From Bacillota bacterium (lineage in GTDB: Bacteria; Bacillota; Clostridia; Lachnospirales; Lachnospiraceae), in the NCBI GenBank assembly GCA_023421075.1, contig JAEZUM010000050.1, positions 1-23,363 on the forward strand: a stretch of 23,363 nucleotides of DNA. The letters are read 5' to 3'. A program made the translations under genes and the position numbers. The notes beneath the pieces are model-generated. The model was not told the DNA's origin and made no database searches. It worked only from the letters and a program-made list of their open reading frames with translations. Positions 15,235-23,363 of the stretch are shown piece after piece. Position 1 is the first letter of the stretch. The number at the start of each line of letters is the position of its first letter.

Positions 15235-15325
15235 ACTCGAAACCTCATCCTTTCTTCAACACGATGATTACTTACGTATTATTATTGCTATTTGTCTATC
15301 AAAAATTGCTCTAAATGTCTCTATC

Positions 15326-15354
15326 ATGATACAATGCTTTTTTATGAAATGCAA
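15326..15354 (-). promoter_or_regulatory. Sigma-A type promoter for the phosphoglucomutase gene
   Basis: On the minus strand TTGCAT (15349-15354) and TATCAT (15326-15331) are separated by 17 nt. The -10 lies inside the palindrome TATCATGATA. Transcription would begin near 15319, about 85 bases before the ATG. Confidence 0.7.
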
Positions 15355-15383
15355 TAATTTTTTCCATGTATTGTTTCCTACTC

Positions 15384-15427
15384 AAAAAAACAGCTGATCC
15401 TTGATATTGTCTTCAAAGATCAGCTGT
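15384..15427 (-). terminator. Intrinsic terminator of the rpoBC transcript
   Basis: On the minus strand ACAGCTGATC (rc 15418-15427) pairs with GATCAGCTGT (rc 15390-15399), with a TTTGA/TCAAG inner extension, and is followed directly by a run of seven T (15384-15390). It lies 30 bases after the rpoC stop codon. This is the strongest terminator in the window. Confidence 0.92.
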
Positions 15428-15456
15428 ATTATCAATATTCTGTTTACTAATTCATA

Positions 15457-18400
15457 TTATAAGCCATCACTGTAATCGTCTTCGCTGATACCCTTTAAGT
15501 TGAACTCTGCTTCTGTCCAGTCACCGTCATTATGAGAATTCTCTCCGTAATTAACGTGAGCGTCGTCTACTCCCGGGATACTGTCCTCTCTCTGAAGTAA
15601 ATCTCCTTTGCGGGAATATTTATCTTCATCGTAAACGATTTCAGCAATACCATCTTCTACATCAAAGCCATCATCCTCGAAATCCTCGCTGAACTCCTCA
15701 TCGCCATAACCATCCTCTTCGGAGTACTCAAAGCTGCCATACTCATCAAGATAATTACCTTCGCCATCAAGCTCTTCAGAAAGCATATATTCATCCAAGG
15801 TATCGGTATCCAGCTTAACGGAACGATATCTCTTCATACCGGTTCCTGCCGGAATTAACTTACCAATAATAACATTTTCCTTCAGACCGATTAACGGGTC
15901 AACCTTGCCTTTGATCGCTGCTTCGGTAAGAACCTTAGTGGTCTCCTGGAAGGATGCTGCTGATAAGAAGGAGTTTGTTGCAAGGGATGCCTTGGTGATA
16001 CCCAGCATTACCTGCTTACCATCTGCCGGCTCTAAGCCCTCTGCGATTAATCTCTCATTCTCATCCTCATACTCTAAGATATCAACTAGAGTACCGGGTA
16101 AGAAGTTGGTATCGCCATTGGTCTCGATGCGAATCTTCTTAAGCATCTGACGAACAATAACCTCGATATGCTTATCGTTGATTTCTACACCTTGCAGACG
16201 ATATACTCTCTGTACCTCCTGGATCATATAATCCTGAACGGCACGAATACCCTTAATCTTTAAGATATCATGAGGATTAACACTACCTTCGGTCAGCTCA
16301 TCGCCAGCCTCAAGAACATCGTTATCCTGAACTTTAATTCTAGAGCCGTAAGGAATTAAGTATGCCTTAGATTCCATCGTCTCATTATTCGTAATAATAA
16401 CTTCACGCTTCTTCTTGGTATCCTTGATGGTTACTACACCGCCAAATTCAGCGATAATTGCAAGACCCTTCGGCTTTCTCGCCTCAAAAAGCTCTTCGAC
16501 ACGAGGAAGACCTTGCGTAATATCATCACCCGCAACACCACCGGTATGGAAGGTACGCATGGTAAGCTGAGTACCGGGCTCACCGATTGACTGTGCTGCG
16601 ATAATACCAACTGCTTCACCTACCTGTACTGCTTCACCGGTAGCCATGTTAGCGCCGTAGCACTTCGCACAAACACCAATGTGTGACTTACAGGAAAGTA
16701 CGTTACGAATCTTTACTTTATCAACACCGGTAGCGATAACTCTTGCTGCACGCTTGGGTGTAATCATATGATTTGCTTTTACGATCATGTTACCGTCTGC
16801 GTCGTAGATTGTCTCGCAGGAATATCTTCCTGTGATTCTCTCCTCTAAGCTCTCGATTACTTCCTTACCGTCGGTAAACGCCTTGATCCACATACCGGGA
16901 GCGTCATGACCTTCCTGACAATCAACCTCACGGATGATTAAATCCTGGGAAACGTCAACCAGACGACGTGTCAGGTAACCGGAGTCCGCTGTACGAAGAG
17001 CGGTATCGGACAGACCTTTACGAGCACCGTGAGCGGAGATGAAGTACTCCAATACGTCAAGACCTTCACGAAGGTTGGACTTGATCGGCAGCTCGATGGT
17101 ACGACCTGATGTATCCGCCATCAAACCACGCATACCGGCAAGCTGTTTGATCTGCTTATCGGAACCACGGGCACCGGAGTCGGACATCATTTTAATATTA
17201 TTGAATTTATCAAGTCTGTTTAACAGAGTGTCGGTAAGAACCTTATCGGCATTCTTCCAGGTCTCGATAACGGTATTGTATCTCTCGTCCTCGGTCATTC
17301 TACCACGTCTGTATTCCTTCGCGATATTCTCGATGGTAGCTTCTGCATCTGCGATAATCTGCTTCTTCTCACCGGGAACCTCCATATCCGAGATGGATAC
17401 GGTCATCGCTGCACGTGTTGAATATTTGTAACCCAAGGATTTAACAGCATCAAGGATCTCAGCTGTCTTAGTAGCTCCATGAATATTAATACATTTCTCA
17501 AGAATAGGCTTAAGCTGCTTCTTACCAACTAAGAAATTGATCTCAAGTGTTAAGAAGTTCTCATCCTTGGTTCTGTCTACAAATCCAAGATCCTGAGGAA
17601 TAATCTCGTTGAAGATGAAACGGCCAAGGGTGGATTGAATTGTTCTGGTCTCCTCTACACCCTCATTATTGATACCGGTTCTTCTGATCTTGATCATCTC
17701 ATGAAGAGAAATAGCAGCATTCTCATAAGCTAAGATTGCTTCGTTTAAGCTCTTGAAATGATGACGAACACCACCCTCCATCTCTCTTTCAATGGTCAGA
17801 TAGTAAATACCAAGAACCATATCCTGAGAAGGAACCGTTACCGGTGCACCGTCAGAAGGCTTCAATAAGTTATTCGGAGAAAGCAGTAAGAAACGACATT
17901 CAGCCTGTGCCTCTACGGACAGGGGCAAATGCACAGCCATCTGGTCACCGTCGAAGTCGGCATTGTAAGCGGTACATACGAGCGGATGAAGCTTAATTGC
18001 TTTACCTTCAACAAGTACCGGCTCAAACGCCTGAATACCAAGTCTATGAAGGGTAGGTGCACGGTTCAACATAACCGGATGCTCCTTAATAACCTCCTCA
18101 AGGACATCCCAAACCTCAGTCTGGAGTCTTTCTACCATCTTCTTTGCAGACTTAATATTGTGTGCAGTACCTCTTGCAACCAGCTCCTTCATAACGAAAG
18201 GCTTGAAGAGCTCGATTGCCATTTCCTTCGGCAAACCACACTGATATAATTTCAATTCCGGTCCAACAACGATTACAGAACGACCGGAGTAGTCAACACG
18301 ATTACCAAGTAAGTTCTGACGGAAACGTCCTTGCTTACCCTTTAACATATCGGACAGAGACTTAAGAGCACGGTTACCAGGTCCGGTTACCGGTCTGCCT

Positions 18401-19323
18401 CTTCTACCGTTATCGATTAATGCATCCACCGCTTCCTGAAGCATTCTCTTCTCGTTACGAACAATAATGTCCGGAGCTCCAAGCTCAAGAAGTCTCTTCA
18501 GACGGTTATTACGGTTAATAATTCTACGATATAAATCGTTCATATCGGAGGTAGCAAAACGACCACCATCGAGCTGAACCATAGGACGAAGATCCGGTGG
18601 TATAACCGGGATTACAGACAGGATCATCCATTCCGGCTTATTACCGGATTCACGGAATGCCTCCACTACCTCAAGACGCTTAATAATTCTTGCACGCTTC
18701 TGGCCGGTAGAGTCCTTCAGACCCTTCTTTAAATCCTTGCTTTCCTTCTCAAGATCAATTGCCTGTAACAGCTCCTGAATGGCTTCCGCACCCATACCAA
18801 GACGGAAGCTGCTATAGCCATATTTCTCAACCGCTTCCTGTCTTTCCTTCTCATTCAGTACCTGCTTATATTGTAAATCCGTGGTTCCTTTATCAAGTAC
18901 GATATAGGAAGCGAAATACAATACCTTCTCCAAGGTTCTCGGAGAAAGGTCAAGAATAAGACCCATACGGCTTGGTATTCCTTTGAAATACCAAATATGA
19001 GAAACCGGTGCAGCCAGTTCAATATGACCCATTCTTTCACGACGTACACTTGCTTTCGTTACTTCAACGCCGCAACGATCGCAGACAACGCCCTTATATC
19101 TGATTTTTTTATATTTACCACAATGGCATTCCCAGTCCTTGCTAGGTCCAAAGATTCTCTCACAGAACAGACCATCCTTTTCCGGCTTTAAGGTTCTGTA
19201 ATTGATTGTCTCCGGCTTTCTAACTTCTCCTTTTGACCACTCTCTGATTTTTTCAGGTGAAGCTAAACCAATTTTTATTGCGTCATAGGTTATCTCTTGA
19301 ATACTACTAATCATCTCAGACAT
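15457..19323 (-). CDS. rpoC: DNA-directed RNA polymerase subunit beta'
   Basis: A 1288-residue catalytic subunit. The first zinc site is Cys66, 68, 81 and 84 (CHCGKY...CDRCG), the active-site magnesium loop NADFDGD is at 454-460, and the second zinc site is Cys802, 878, 885 and 888. QSIGEPGTQLTMRTFHTGG (911-929) marks the conserved region next to the trigger loop. The core ends near KRYRSVKLDTD (about 1174), after which an extra 115-118 residues are very acidic and rich in Tyr and Gly; Bacillus subtilis beta' is about 1199 residues. The start at 19323 has GGGAG about 9 nt upstream, but an ATG at 19314 with AAAGG 8 nt upstream is equally possible. It follows rpoB after 90 bases and ends at a strong terminator. 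Confidence 0.98.
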   Translation of the reverse strand: MSEMISSIQEITYDAIKIGLASPEKIREWSKGEVRKPETINYRTLKPEKDGLFCERIFGPSKDWECHCGKYKKIRYKGVVCDRCGVEVTKASVRRERMGHIELAAPVSHIWYFKGIPSRMGLILDLSPRTLEKVLYFASYIVLDKGTTDLQYKQVLNEKERQEAVEKYGYSSFRLGMGAEAIQELLQAIDLEKESKDLKKGLKDSTGQKRARIIKRLEVVEAFRESGNKPEWMILSVIPVIPPDLRPMVQLDGGRFATSDMNDLYRRIINRNNRLKRLLELGAPDIIVRNEKRMLQEAVDALIDNGRRGRPVTGPGNRALKSLSDMLKGKQGRFRQNLLGNRVDYSGRSVIVVGPELKLYQCGLPKEMAIELFKPFVMKELVARGTAHNIKSAKKMVERLQTEVWDVLEEVIKEHPVMLNRAPTLHRLGIQAFEPVLVEGKAIKLHPLVCTAYNADFDGDQMAVHLPLSVEAQAECRFLLLSPNNLLKPSDGAPVTVPSQDMVLGIYYLTIEREMEGGVRHHFKSLNEAILAYENAAISLHEMIKIRRTGINNEGVEETRTIQSTLGRFIFNEIIPQDLGFVDRTKDENFLTLEINFLVGKKQLKPILEKCINIHGATKTAEILDAVKSLGYKYSTRAAMTVSISDMEVPGEKKQIIADAEATIENIAKEYRRGRMTEDERYNTVIETWKNADKVLTDTLLNRLDKFNNIKMMSDSGARGSDKQIKQLAGMRGLMADTSGRTIELPIKSNLREGLDVLEYFISAHGARKGLSDTALRTADSGYLTRRLVDVSQDLIIREVDCQEGHDAPGMWIKAFTDGKEVIESLEERITGRYSCETIYDADGNMIVKANHMITPKRAARVIATGVDKVKIRNVLSCKSHIGVCAKCYGANMATGEAVQVGEAVGIIAAQSIGEPGTQLTMRTFHTGGVAGDDITQGLPRVEELFEARKPKGLAIIAEFGGVVTIKDTKKKREVIITNNETMESKAYLIPYGSRIKVQDNDVLEAGDELTEGSVNPHDILKIKGIRAVQDYMIQEVQRVYRLQGVEINDKHIEVIVRQMLKKIRIETNGDTNFLPGTLVDILEYEDENERLIAEGLEPADGKQVMLGITKASLATNSFLSAASFQETTKVLTEAAIKGKVDPLIGLKENVIIGKLIPAGTGMKRYRSVKLDTDTLDEYMLSEELDGEGNYLDEYGSFEYSEEDGYGDEEFSEDFEDDGFDVEDGIAEIVYDEDKYSRKGDLLQREDSIPGVDDAHVNYGENSHNDGDWTEAEFNLKGISEDDYSDGL

Positions 19324-19347
19324 CCTTTGGCTCTCCCTTCATTTATA

Positions 19348-19381
19348 CCCGATTGCAGGTTCTCTAGTCCCTGCAATCAGG
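19348..19381. repeat. Hairpin in the rpoB-rpoC intergenic gap
   Basis: A 12-bp stem with one G-U on the minus strand (19370-19381 with 19348-19359) encloses a 10-nt loop. No U tract follows, so it should not terminate. It may be an RNase processing or mRNA-stabilising element that sets the rpoB to rpoC ratio. It fills about a third of the 90-base gap. Confidence 0.55.
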
Positions 19382-19413
19382 CTCTATTCGTTTTATGACA
19401 TCCAAGTCTACTC

Positions 19414-22400
19414 TTAAATATCGGTTAAAGTCTGACCACAAGCCTTACAGCGTTTACTGCCTTCTGCTACGATAGCTCCGCAGTTAGGGCACATATTCTC
19501 TGCAACATCTTCCTCTTCGTCCTCATATATTCCATCATCCATGATATCTTCTGTCTCATCTTCGTAGATATCAAAAATTTCCGAATCAAGGTCTTCGACA
19601 TTAGCCTGTGTGAAACCGGCATCTTCATAGCCTTCATCATATCTGAAATTATTATCGCCTTCAATTAATGGAGTCAAATCAGAATCACCGTAGTCAATAC
19701 TTTCGGTCATCTTCACCTCATTACCGTTCTCATCGAGTACAGTAACATCAAGTGCCAAGGATTGAAGCTCTTTTAACAATACCTTAAAGGATTCCGGAAT
19801 ACCAGGTTCAGAGATATTCTCTCCCTTAATAATTGCTTCATAGGTCTTAACACGACCGGTAACATCATCGGACTTAACGGTAAGGATTTCCTGAAGGATA
19901 TAAGCAGCACCGTATGCTTCCAGTGCCCAAACCTCCATCTCACCGAATCTCTGTCCACCAAACTGTGCCTTACCACCTAACGGCTGTTGTGTTACTAAGG
20001 AGTAAGGACCTGTGGAACGAGCATGGATCTTATCGTCAACTAAGTGGTGGAGCTTCAGGTAATGCATGAAACCAACGGTTACAGAACCATCGAAGTATTC
20101 ACCGGTTCTACCATCACGAAGTCTTACTTTACCATCTCGGTTAATCGGTACGCCCTTCCAGTTCTCTCTGTTCTCCGGATGGTTCTTCAGATATTCCATA
20201 AGTTCCGGATCAAGGGAGTCTTTATATTTCGCATTAAATTCTTCCCAGGTAGTATTTGCATAATCGTTTGCAATCTCCAGGGTATCCATAATATCAAACT
20301 CGTTTGCTCCGTCGAATACCGGAGTGGAGATGTCAACGCCAAGAACCTTCGCTGCTAAGGACAAGTGAATCTCAAGTACCTGTCCGATGTTCATACGGGA
20401 AGGAACACCTAGAGGATTAAGAACGATATCAAGGGGTCTGCCGTTCGGTAAGAAAGGCATATCTTCTGCCGGAAGCACGCGGGAAACAACACCCTTGTTA
20501 CCATGACGACCAGCCATCTTATCGCCTACCTGAATCTTTCTCTTCTGTGCAATGTAAACACGTACGGTCTGATTAACACCGGGTGATAAATCATCGCCAT
20601 TTTCTCTTGTAAATACCTTAGCATCAACAATAATACCATATTCACCGTGAGGAACACGAAGGGAAGTATCACGAACCTCTCTCGCCTTCTCACCAAAAAT
20701 CGCTCTAAGGAGTCTCTCCTCAGCAGTCAGCTCTGTCTCACCCTTCGGTGTAACCTTACCTACTAAGATATCTCCTGCACGAACCTCAGCACCGATACGA
20801 ATAATTCCTCTTTCATCAAGATCCTTTAACGCATCGTCACCAACACCGGGTACATCTCTTGTGATTTCTTCCGGTCCTAACTTGGTATCTCTGGATTCTG
20901 CTTCATATTCCTCGATATGCACAGAGGTATATACATCTTCCTGCACAAGACGCTCGCTAAGAAGAACAGCATCCTCGTAATTATAACCTTCCCAGGTCAT
21001 AAAGCCGATTAACGGGTTCTTACCAAGTGCTAATTCGCCCTTTGCAGTAGAAGGACCGTCTGCGATTACCTGACCTGCTTCAATTCTCTCACCACGGAAT
21101 ACAATTGGTCTTTGATTAATACAGGTTCCCTGATTACTCTTGGAGAACTTAATCATGCGGTAAGAGCTCTTTGTATTATCATCATTCTTAATAACAACTT
21201 CTTTTGCAGTAACGCGATCAACAACACCGGCTTTCTTCGCTACAACACATACGCCTGAGTCGATCGCAGCCTTAGCTTCAATACCGGTACCAACTACAGG
21301 TGCCTCGGTTAACAGAAGCGGAACTGCCTGACGCTGCATGTTCGCACCCATGAGGGCACGGTTCGCATCGTCATTCTCCAAGAAAGGAATTAAGGCGGTA
21401 GCCACGGAGAATACCATCTTCGGGGATACGTCCATTAAATCAATCTTGTGCTTTTCATATTCGGAGGTCTCTTCCTTATGACGACCGGAGATACTGTTGC
21501 CAACAAAGAAACCGTTCTCATCCAGCTCTTCGTTCGCCTGTGCAACAATATATTTATCCTCTTCGTCAGCAGTAAGATATACAACCTCATCGATTACCTT
21601 AGGATTCATCGGATCCGCCTTATCAACCTTACGGTAAGGAGCTTCAATGAAACCATATTCATTAATTCTTGCATAGGTTGCAAGAGAGTTAATCAAACCG
21701 ATGTTAGGACCTTCGGGAGTCTCGATGGGACACATTCTTCCGTAATGGGAGTAGTGAACATCTCGAACCTCGAAGCCTGCTCGATCACGGGACAAACCAC
21801 CGGGTCCCAGCGCAGAGAGACGTCTCTTGTGCGTTAACTCGCCAAGAGGATTGTGCTGATCCATGAACTGTGACAGCTGGGAGCTTCCGAAGAACTCCTT
21901 CACAGCAGCAGTAACAGGCTTAATGTTAATCAGGGACTGAGGACTGATTCCCTCAAGATCCTGAGTTGTCATTCTTTCACGAACAACACGTTCCATTCTG
22001 GACAGACCGATACGGTACTGGTTCTGTAATAACTCACCAACCGCTCTGATTCTTCTGTTACCCAAATGGTCGATATCATCTGAATTACCGATACCGTACT
22101 CAAGATGAATATTATAATTAATGGAAGCAATAATATCTTCCTTCGTAATATGCTTCGGGATTAACTCGTTGATATTTTTCTTGATTGCTTCCTTGATCTC
22201 TTCCAGATCCGTATTGCTCTCGAGGATTCCCTTAAGTACAGGGTAGTATACATCCTCGGTAACCCCTAGCTCTCTGCGGTCTACATCTACATAATGTCTG
22301 ATGTCTACCATCATATTAGAGAGAACTTTAACATTACGCTCCTCCGCTTGTACCATTACGAAAGGCACAGCTGCATTCTGAATCTGTCTTGCGATCTTGT

Positions 22401-23363
22401 CATCAACCTGAGTTCCGGCAGTAGCAATAATCTCACCGGTAGACTTATCAACCACATCTTCGGTAAGAACAAAGCCTACAATACGATTACGCATATGAAG
22501 CTTCTTATTAAATTTATATCTACCAACCTTAGCAAGATCGTATCTTCTTGCATCAAAGAACATGCTGTTTAACAAGCCCTCTGCATTCTCAACTGCCAAA
22601 GGCTCGCCCGGACGAAGCTTTTTATATAACTCAAGAAGACCGTCCTGATAACTGCCGGTTGGGTCCTTTGCGGTAGAAGGATCCTTCGCAAGGCTGGCAA
22701 GAATCTTCGGCTCTTCACCAAATAACTGCTTAATCTCCTCGTTGGTACCATAACCTAATGCTCTTACGAAGGTGGTAATCGGAACCTTTCTGTTACGGTC
22801 AACTCGTACGTAAAAAACATCATTGGAATCTGTCTCATATTCCAACCATGCACCTCTGTTCGGTATTACTGTGGAAGAAAATAATTTCTTTCCGATTTTG
22901 TCATGATCTACTGCATAATATATACCGGGGGAACGTACTAACTGGCTTACGATAACTCGCTCTGCACCATTGATTACGAAGGTACCGGTTGCTGTCATTA
23001 ATGGAAGATCTCCCATGAAAATATCGTGCTCATTAATCTCGTTATTTTCTTTGTTATGAAGTCTTACCTTTACCTTCAAAGGAGCTGCATAAGTTGCATC
23101 TCTTTCCTTACACTCTTCAATCGTATATTTGATGTCATCCTCACATAACGCGAAGTCTACGAATTCCAAACTTAAATGTCCACTGTAGTCTGCAATCGGA
23201 GAAATATCATCAAATACTTCTTTGAGTCCCTCATCCAAAAACCACTGATAGGAATCCTTCTGTACTTCAATGAGATTGGGCATCTCCAGGACTTCCTTTT
23301 GTTTGGAGTAACTCATTCTAACGTTATTACCAACCTTAATTGGATGCATTCTGTTCTTGTCCA
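19414..23363 (-). CDS. rpoB: DNA-directed RNA polymerase subunit beta with C-terminal acidic linker and zinc ribbon, 5' end cut by one base
   Basis: Almost the whole beta subunit, about 1316 residues. The reading frame stays open to the window edge and the last two bases read TG, then GAC AAG AAC AGA ATG CAT on the minus strand. The real start is therefore probably an ATG whose A lies one base outside (MDKNRMHPIKVG), since no ribosome binding site precedes the internal ATG at 23349. Numbering from that internal Met, the rifampicin-pocket cluster GSSQLSQFMDQHNPLGELTH is at 488-507, with wild-type residues at the usual resistance positions. PIETPEGPNIGLINSLATYA and the C-terminal clamp motif GGKAQFGGQRFGEMEVWALE are intact. 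The core ends near 1217; a further 94 residues hold an acidic linker and a CPNCG...CKACG ribbon (Cys1287, 1290, 1301, 1304). Confidence 0.97.
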   Translation of the reverse strand, partial: DKNRMHPIKVGNNVRMSYSKQKEVLEMPNLIEVQKDSYQWFLDEGLKEVFDDISPIADYSGHLSLEFVDFALCEDDIKYTIEECKERDATYAAPLKVKVRLHNKENNEINEHDIFMGDLPLMTATGTFVINGAERVIVSQLVRSPGIYYAVDHDKIGKKLFSSTVIPNRGAWLEYETDSNDVFYVRVDRNRKVPITTFVRALGYGTNEEIKQLFGEEPKILASLAKDPSTAKDPTGSYQDGLLELYKKLRPGEPLAVENAEGLLNSMFFDARRYDLAKVGRYKFNKKLHMRNRIVGFVLTEDVVDKSTGEIIATAGTQVDDKIARQIQNAAVPFVMVQAEERNVKVLSNMMVDIRHYVDVDRRELGVTEDVYYPVLKGILESNTDLEEIKEAIKKNINELIPKHITKEDIIASINYNIHLEYGIGNSDDIDHLGNRRIRAVGELLQNQYRIGLSRMERVVRERMTTQDLEGISPQSLINIKPVTAAVKEFFGSSQLSQFMDQHNPLGELTHKRRLSALGPGGLSRDRAGFEVRDVHYSHYGRMCPIETPEGPNIGLINSLATYARINEYGFIEAPYRKVDKADPMNPKVIDEVVYLTADEEDKYIVAQANEELDENGFFVGNSISGRHKEETSEYEKHKIDLMDVSPKMVFSVATALIPFLENDDANRALMGANMQRQAVPLLLTEAPVVGTGIEAKAAIDSGVCVVAKKAGVVDRVTAKEVVIKNDDNTKSSYRMIKFSKSNQGTCINQRPIVFRGERIEAGQVIADGPSTAKGELALGKNPLIGFMTWEGYNYEDAVLLSERLVQEDVYTSVHIEEYEAESRDTKLGPEEITRDVPGVGDDALKDLDERGIIRIGAEVRAGDILVGKVTPKGETELTAEERLLRAIFGEKAREVRDTSLRVPHGEYGIIVDAKVFTRENGDDLSPGVNQTVRVYIAQKRKIQVGDKMAGRHGNKGVVSRVLPAEDMPFLPNGRPLDIVLNPLGVPSRMNIGQVLEIHLSLAAKVLGVDISTPVFDGANEFDIMDTLEIANDYANTTWEEFNAKYKDSLDPELMEYLKNHPENRENWKGVPINRDGKVRLRDGRTGEYFDGSVTVGFMHYLKLHHLVDDKIHARSTGPYSLVTQQPLGGKAQFGGQRFGEMEVWALEAYGAAYILQEILTVKSDDVTGRVKTYEAIIKGENISEPGIPESFKVLLKELQSLALDVTVLDENGNEVKMTESIDYGDSDLTPLIEGDNNFRYDEGYEDAGFTQANVEDLDSEIFDIYEDETEDIMDDGIYEDEEEDVAENMCPNCGAIVAEGSKRCKACGQTLTDI

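Noticed and set aside
17039..17431. 130-codon open frame opposite rpoC
   Set aside because: It is a shadow of the rpoC codons on the other strand, with no ribosome binding site, promoter or recognisable protein features.
21781..21890. Possible rifampicin-resistance changes in RpoB
   Set aside because: The cluster keeps Gln, Asp, His and Ser at the usual resistance positions; the only difference from other species (Gly in NPLGELTH) is at a naturally variable site.
1..23363. CRISPR array, transposon, prophage or tRNA gene
   Set aside because: No regularly spaced direct repeats, transposase or phage-like frames, terminal inverted repeats or cloverleaf were found on either strand.

Overview
This window looks like a chromosomal segment of a low-to-mid GC Gram-positive anaerobe, most likely a Lachnospiraceae-type Clostridia. 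I infer this from the RpoB and RpoC sequence style, the EFR1-type flavodoxin/ferredoxin protein, the strong AGGAGG ribosome binding sites and the sigma-A style promoters. No rRNA, tRNA, CRISPR array, transposase or phage gene is visible, so the layout is core genome interleaved with envelope-stress genes.

Left edge (1-479, minus strand): the 5' end of rpsJ (ribosomal protein S10), a leader of about 280 nt that folds into nested long-range helices, and a near-consensus promoter. Next (687-4688, minus strand) is a tightly overlapping three-gene operon, gtrA-like flippase / YfhO-type GT-C glycosyltransferase / CsbB-type GT2 glycosyltransferase. This is the three-component layout used to glycosylate envelope polymers outside the membrane. 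Then comes an ECF sigma factor with a large membrane-anchored anti-sigma-like protein (4860-7097, minus strand). It has a candidate autoregulatory ECF promoter and is divergent from an EFR1-type flavodoxin-ferredoxin gene (7303-8184, plus strand). A bidirectional terminator separates that gene from a class I SAM methyltransferase (8355-9218, minus strand).

Centre (9358-13452, plus strand): a complete four-gene phage-shock-type operon in the same order as Bacillus subtilis ydjFGHI: PspA, a zinc-ribbon membrane protein, a TPM-domain membrane protein and an SPFH protein with a C-terminal zinc ribbon. Its promoter abuts two 9-bp direct repeats spaced 11 bp apart, and a hairpin terminator lies between pspA and the rest.

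Right part (13519-23363, minus strand): a phosphoglucomutase with its own promoter, then rpoC and rpoB, ending at a strong intrinsic terminator. The rpoB start codon appears to fall one base outside the window. RpoB carries an unusual C-terminal extension of about 94 residues made of an acidic linker and a four-cysteine zinc ribbon. RpoC ends in a very acidic tail of about 118 residues. These tails, the structured S10 leader, and the cluster of envelope-stress systems between rpoBC and rpsJ, where rpsL-rpsG-fusA-tuf would often sit, are the parts most worth a second look.
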